From: Castor canadensis
Lineage: Eukaryota; Chordata; Mammalia; Rodentia; Castoridae
Assembly (NCBI RefSeq): GCF_047511655.1
Contig: NC_133390.1
Coordinates: 114,866,083 to 114,930,082, forward strand
DNA: 64,000 nt
Direction: 5' to 3'
Position numbers and translations under genes: made by a program. How positions within the stretch are numbered: the first letter of the stretch is position 1; every line of letters starts with the position of its first letter. A model generated the notes under the pieces. That model had not been told where the DNA came from and ran no database searches. It was given only the letters and a program-made list of their open reading frames with translations. Below are positions 59,019-64,000 of the stretch, in pieces.

Positions 59019-59050
59019 TGGTGACTTATGAAGGGCCCATCCCAGATTGG
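59019..59050 (+). other. Primer binding site region of class I ERV
   Basis: TGG begins two bases after the LTR, the normal position. The following bases do not match any tRNA end I know exactly. The later part, 'gggcccatcccagattgg', resembles a decayed tRNA-Pro site displaced by about 10 bases. The primer is not assigned. Confidence 0.4.
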
Positions 59051-60513
59051 TACAGGTTGCACCAAACTGGAGGGGACTGCCTAGGAAGTGACTGTGATCA
59101 TCCAGCACTCCAATGGAATCCATCCTCCAGGAGAGCCCCCCATCATGGCTTAGCTATGGTGGATCTCTCAAGCTGACTTTCTCTCTCTCTTACTAAGAGG
59201 GTTTCTCCCTCAGGAACCTGAGGAAAAGGCTCCAAGCCCTCTACAACTGTTAAGGCAGGCAACGTGAGAAACTGGGGGACTGCCAATGCTATGGGGGCAG
59301 AGCTAAAACTTCAGTGCACTGAGTTTTTTTTCTCTTAACTCTCAGCTCCCTTCTTCCCTCCTTAAACTCTCTCCCTTTCAGATCTGACCTGCTAAGGAGG
59401 AAGTCTGAAAACAGCTGGTGGAAAGGAAAGTTTCTCTTCCAGCCATAAGGGTACTCTGGCAGGGGCACCTCCCCGAAGGCTAAGAATCAGAACCCCTCCA
59501 GCCATGTCTGTGGCAAACAGACAATCAGATTTCTACACTTTCTTCACAGTTCCTGTGGCCTGAGAGTGGAGGTCACCCCTTGCTTCCAGTGCCCCAGTAC
59601 TGCCTCTGGAGGGATAGACCTGGACAGCAGTGATGACCAATAATTCCTCATGTGTTGAGCCTGGTAACTCTCTTTCCCCCAATTCTCAGCTTCTTCTTCT
59701 TCTTTCCCAAGTAGATCAGCATGAGTGGCCTCCCCCTTGGTCCTAAACAGCAGTGGGCTTCCTTCAGCCTTTGGGAGAGATCCCTACATCCCCCATTCAA
59801 AACCTAATCCTTAGACCATGTCTTCAGGAGCTTCCATGTCTCTTCTGCAGCTCCCATTTCAGTTGAGTACACCAGAAAGGGCCACTTTCTAACTTGGTCT
59901 TAACTGTTTTTGTTAGGCATCTGGCTGATCTGGTTAAGCAGGATCCTGTAGTCTGCCCTCAGGGGAAAAAAGAGTTAAAGGGATAGAGACCTTAATGGTC
60001 TTCTCCATTTTTTGTCCCTTACCACAGCAACAACAACAACAACAAACAAACAAACAAAATGCCTTCAGATGCTCCCTCTCTTCTTATAGAAAAAAAAAAA
60101 ATATATATATATATGTCTCACAGGATATATAGGGGGACAAAAGTCTACCTCATCAAAAGTCCCCATTCGTGCCTCCACAGGGGACCCCCTCTGGCCATGC
60201 AAGCCCTCTTGGTTGCTTTAGAGTCCCTCACTGATAGAGTTGTTTTTAAATCACAAGCCTTCAGCTGGTAGAGGAGAACCAGATAACTAGCTTGCAGGCA
60301 AACAGGCAGAATACCAAAAAAACTGATCAGGGTCACTCCAGTGGGGTGGCTGCAGCTGGATTTACCTAAATGTCTTCCCCACGACCTTAGCTACAGGTGG
60401 TAGTGGTGGGAGAGCATGGGAGAGAGGGGTGCCCTCTCTCACATAGAGGATCTCCTCACCTGGGGATGACTAGGTAAAAGGAGAAAACCCTTGTTAAAAT
60501 TATTAATTTTCCC
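59051..60513 (+). other. ERV leader region
   Basis: Untranslated leader of about 1.46 kb with no long frame. It holds a (CAA)n/(CAAA)n run at 60,026-60,058 and an A-run followed by (TA)n at 60,090-60,114. Gammaretroviral leaders carry the packaging signal, but no specific element can be pointed to here. Confidence 0.55.
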
Positions 60514-62038
60514 TTGCTTCCCCTTTTAGACGGGGAACCAAGCTTCCAGGATCCAGGAAAGAACCCCCTTGCCTGCTTACTAAAACATTGGATCCAGAAA
60601 GTCTTCAATGAAAGTGACTCAAGTTTTATTGCACCCAGGCCTGGCCACAATATCCTCTGGGAGCTGGGGAAAAATGGCCAGAAGGAGGGAGCATTAATTA
60701 TAATACCATTCTTCAATTAGATATGTTCTGTAGAAAGAAGGGAAAGTGGACTGAAGTCCTGTATATTCAACTTTTCATTTTCCTAAGAGACCACCCAAAA
60801 TGGCTGAGCAAATGCAGGCTAGATACCCAGACCATGGTGACCCTTTACAAAAAGCCCCCAAACTCTCTTGGGGAACCAGAACCTAAAAAAACCATCTAAT
60901 GCTCAAGGGCCACCAACAATGTCAAAGGGGGCCTCCCCTGGGACAGAAATCAAATCTCCAGGGGAACCACAGGGGATATATCCCACCCTGAGGAGATTGG
61001 TTGATGCCCCATCAACTCCTCCTCTTCCCCCTTACCTAGCTACCTCACACCCCCAACATCATCCCACAGGACTCTAACCCCTCCAGTTAATTCCTGGAGA
61101 GGAAAGAGCTCACATTGCTTTTAGATTAAGTAAACTTAAAGAAATAAAAAAAGACTTAGGAAATTACACAGAAAACCCAGATCAGTACATCCAGGCATTT
61201 AGAAAGTCAGCCAAAACTTTGAACTGAGCTGGAAGGATGTAATGCTATTGTTATCTCAGACCCTCACTTCCCTGGAAAAACAGTGAGTACTACATCAGGC
61301 AGTTACAGCTGGGGATGATTATCACTTAAATAAATGTGGCCCTACAGACCTATCTCAGACTGGGCCCTTAGAGGAGGAGAAGGGGGAGGGGGAAGAAAGA
61401 CAGAGACACTGAATACCTAAAAAGGAATCCCAATTCCCAGTTCCCACAGGAGATCAGGCAGTGCTAGGTATGATCCTAAGTGGGACCTTAAAAATGACAA
61501 GGATGAATGGACCCATAACCACTTCATCCACTGCATTCTTGAGGGTCTGAGGAGAGCCAAGACAAAACCCCTTAATGACTCCCAAGTCACAGCTGTACAG
61601 CAAGGACCCTTAGAAACCCCAGTAGCTTTCCTACAGAGACTTAAGGATGCTTTACAAAAGCATACCAACATTATATCAGAGTCACAGGGGGAGGAGATCA
61701 TCCTAAAAGATAAATTCTTAACACAGTCAGCTCCAGATATTTGCAGAAAGCTTCAGAAACTGAGGGCTGAGGGGAGCAGAGATCTAGACCAATTGTCCGT
61801 ATAGCCACATCCATATACTATAATAGGGACTTAGAAAAAAGAAAAGAAGGACCTGGAGAGGGAAAACAGAAAGGATAAATGGCAGGAGGCTCTGATCACA
61901 GGGCTCAGAGAGTCTTCCCTGGGGCGAAGTCCAAACCTGAGGCCATGCTTTCAATGTGGAGAGGCAGGTCATTTTAGGAGGGAGTGGCCCTGGAGGAAGC
62001 CACCTCCAGGACCCTCCCCTGCCAGAACCTCCCACCCA
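60514..62038 (+). pseudogene. gag remnant of class I ERV
   Basis: The matrix part starts in the frame at 60,514 ('NPLACLLKHW') and continues after a frameshift near 60,700 as 'GKWTEVLYIQLFIFLRDHP'. A proline-rich region follows (60,868-61,077). Capsid is recognisable through 'NHFIHCILEGLRRAKTKPL' and the major homology region with 'ETPVAFLQRL' near 61,616-61,645, in several frames. Nucleocapsid has one zinc knuckle at 61,946-61,987, C-x2-C-x4-H-x4-W, where the last metal-binding Cys is a Trp (TGG). Knuckle and protease are in the same frame without a stop between them; a gammaretrovirus would have a readthrough stop there. Stops and shifts make it non-functional. Confidence 0.8.
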
Positions 62039-62340
62039 ATGACAGTTCCCGGGGCCTCCCATCAAGTGTACTGTAACCACCATAAAACCAGAGGGGCCCC
62101 AGAGATACTTACTATTGAAAAGCACAAGGTCAGCCTCCTTATCGATACTGGAGCCAGCATCTCAGCTATTCCTTTCTCTCCCGGACCCAGGTCCTCCAAG
62201 GAAATTACTGTTCGAGGCATATCAGGCCAGCCTCTAGAACATTATTTCACTCAGCCTCTAGCCTGCTCCTGGGGAGATTTCCGCTTCTGTCACTCCTTTT
62301 TAATTGTCCCAGAAACCCCTACTCCTCTGCTATGGTGAGA
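62039..62340 (+). pseudogene. protease remnant of class I ERV
   Basis: The aspartic protease active-site sequence is intact as 'LLIDTGASISAI' (DTGAS at 62,144-62,158). The frame ends at a TGA at 62,336-62,338, inside the conserved Leu-Leu-Gly-Arg-Asp-type block that ends retroviral proteases; a CGA or AGA arginine codon turned to TGA is the simplest explanation. The polyprotein frame resumes right after as 'DLLSKLGVQLL'. The ancestral enzyme matured Gag and Pol. Confidence 0.85.
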
Positions 62341-63655
62341 CCTTCTATCTAAATTGGGGGTGCAGCTCCTTTCACCCCCAGGAAATTACTTTTGCTTGAC
62401 CCTGATAGAGGAACAAGTAGACCCCATAGTGTGGATGGATGGACATACCATGGGATGGGCACAAACAGCGGTCCCAGTCTTAATTCATCTCAAGGAATCC
62501 TCTTGGTTTCCCCATCAAAAACAATATCCTTTAAGACCAGAAGTTAAGGAGAGACTAATTCCCATAATCAAAGACTTAAAGAGACAGGGACTGCTCCAGC
62601 CCATATAATACTCCTATTCTTGGTGTCAAGAAGTAATCTCACAAATTGAGGCTAGTCCAAGATCTCTGCCTGATCAATGAGGCAGTAGTGTCTCTCCACC
62701 CTGTTGTTCCAAATCCCTATATGCTTTTAGCCCGAATACCCCCAGGTACTGCTTACTACTCTGTCCTGGACTTAAGGACACCTTCTTTTGCTTCCCCTTA
62801 CACCCTAAAATCAACCTATTTTTGCCTTTGAGGACCCCACATGAAAGGCTGGACAGGTGACCTAGACTGTCCTCCCCCAGGGATTCAGAGACAGCCCCCA
62901 CCTCTTTAGGTTAGCTCTAACCCAAGACTTGGCAGAGTGGCAATATCCACAAGCTACTCTGCTACAATATGTAGATGACCTCCTGCTCTGTGGACCAACT
63001 GAGCCTGTCATTTCACAAGCCACTGAATCCTTACTAAACTTCTTAGCAGACAGAAGATATAAAATCTCTAAAGAAAAAGCTCAATTGTGTCAGTCTAGGG
63101 TTACATATTTAGGTCTTGTCCTGGAGAAAAAATGAGGGTTCTAAGAAAAGATAGAATCCATCCAGTCCTGATATTTCCTCTACTTAAGTCTCTAAAACAA
63201 ATGAGGGCCTTTTTGGGTGTGAAAGGATACTGTAGAATTTGGATCCTGGGATAAGCAGACCTAGCCAGGCCCTTATATCAGATCCCTAAAGAAGCACAGA
63301 AGGATCCCCAGACCTTTATTGAATGGGATGACAAGTCAGAAAATGCATTCCACCAGTTAAAAAAGGCCCTTATGACAGCTCCAGCCCTGGGTCTCCTGGT
63401 AAGGGACAAGTTTCAATTATACGTTTATGAAAAGGGAGGACTGGCCCTGGGCATAGTGACTCAGCTCTGGGCCATCACTCCCCAGCCAGTGGGCTACTTA
63501 AGCAAAGAGTTAGATCAGGTAGCCAAGGGACAGCCAGGATGTCTTCAAGCAGTCACTGCAGTTAGCCTTCTAGTGCCTGAAGCTCAAAAACTGGTCCCAA
63601 ACCAGACCCTAACGGTTTACACCACACATGACCTAGGGGAGAATTTAAACTCAAA
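62341..63655 (+). pseudogene. reverse transcriptase remnant of class I ERV
   Basis: N-terminal part at 62,354-62,608 ('FPHQKQYPLRPEVKERL'), ending in stops; then a palm section with 'LVQDL', further frameshifts, 'LPQGFRDSPHLF' near 62,876-62,912, and the catalytic YVDD at 62,968-62,979. The connection region follows as 'EWDDKSENAFHQLKKALM' and the frame 63,372-63,671. At least three frameshifts and several stops break it. RNase H and integrase motifs are absent, since sequence changes to env near 63,650. Confidence 0.88.
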
Positions 63656-64000
63656 AGGGAGATTACTCTAATAATTTTAGGGATAACAGCATTGATTGCA
63701 GCCCTGGCTGGAATCAGTTATGGGGTGACTGCCAATCATGTAACTGCAGAAAACCTAACCAAAGTAGTAGAGGGCACCTCAGACCAGGTAGGCCTTGCCA
63801 TTAAGGACATACAAAGGTCTTTGTTGTCCCTTGCCTGTATGGTCATGAACCACCTAGACTTTCTTTTGGCTAAACAAGGAGGGGTATGTGTCATCGCCAA
63901 TACTTCCTGTTGCACATATACATACAAACACTTCAGGCATTGTAGAGGAACGTGCAGACTACATTCTCCAACAGGCTAAGTGGCTCCAAGAACATTTCCT
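63656..64000 (+). pseudogene. env transmembrane subunit remnant of class I ERV
   Basis: A hydrophobic fusion-peptide-like stretch ('LIILGITALIAALAGISYGV') is followed by a heptad-like helix and the C-x6-C-C motif at 63,887-63,913 (CVIANTSCC), which defines gammaretrovirus-type transmembrane subunits. After it the frame shifts near 63,925 and continues in another frame to the window end. The surface subunit and its receptor-binding part are gone. The join to reverse transcriptase sequence lies just upstream. Confidence 0.85.

Larger units (their letters stand above)
58695..64000 (+). mobile_element. Class I (gammaretrovirus-like) ERV, deleted, cut by window end
   Basis: LTR, primer site region, long leader, then remnants of gag (matrix, capsid homology region, one zinc knuckle), protease, reverse transcriptase up to the connection region, and the transmembrane part of env. 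RNase H, integrase and the surface env are missing between about 63,640 and 63,660. Many stops and frameshifts occur. The 3' LTR would lie beyond the window. Codon changes such as CGA to TGA suggest long decay. Confidence 0.88.

Noticed and set aside
61784-62125. 113-codon minus-strand frame
   Set aside because: Antisense shadow of the class I ERV nucleocapsid and protease region.
1-64000. CRISPR array, operon or bacterial system
   Set aside because: No regularly spaced repeats with unique spacers and no bacterial gene organisation. The window is mammalian, and every regular repeat found is a microsatellite or interspersed element.

Overview
This window is mammalian nuclear DNA with no intact host gene that I can support. 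It is AT-rich, CpG-poor and full of interspersed repeats. The repeats point to a rodent. The short repeats are composite SINEs made of one or two B1-like (7SL-derived) units followed by an ID-like tRNA-derived unit, in both orientations. The LINE-1 copies share a rodent-type G-rich 3' UTR, and MaLR-type LTRs are common. I suspect the beaver/Castorimorpha side of the rodents because of the B1-B1-ID arrangement, but that is inference from memory of repeat families and not a search result.

Layout. 1-7.6 kb is non-coding DNA with L1 3' ends and an old MaLR-like LTR (about 3.13-4.22 kb) interrupted by a SINE and by a 347-bp antisense L1 tail with an exact 18-bp target-site duplication. 7.63-9.88 kb is a short class II (betaretrovirus-like) provirus: two LTRs, a tRNA-Lys primer site, a gag matrix remnant, two env remnants, a polypurine tract and a 6-bp target duplication, with no pol. 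9.9-22.4 kb holds MIRs, MaLR LTRs, SINEs and an old L1 3' end. 22.48-26.64 kb is a 4.1-kb L1 with an exact 13-bp target duplication; it keeps both ends and a 568-codon reverse transcriptase frame but lacks the ORF1 body and most of the ORF2 endonuclease. 26.6-38.4 kb is mainly unique DNA with MaLR fragments, SINEs, microsatellites and an unexplained 80-bp direct repeat. 38.4-46.3 kb is very old antisense L1 carrying later SINEs and a probable solo LTR. 46.3-58.6 kb is mixed unique and ancient repeat DNA with a U6 snRNA pseudogene at 55.84 kb. 58.7 kb to the window end is a class I (gammaretrovirus-like) provirus: LTR, leader, gag, protease and reverse transcriptase remnants, then a jump into the transmembrane part of env.

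Nothing here works together as a pathway. A common thread is that the three best-preserved retroelements all keep their ends but have lost the enzyme that cuts or joins DNA (L1 endonuclease, or integrase in the two proviruses). Whether these deleted forms are families that spread using helpers, or single broken copies, is the most worthwhile question raised by the window.
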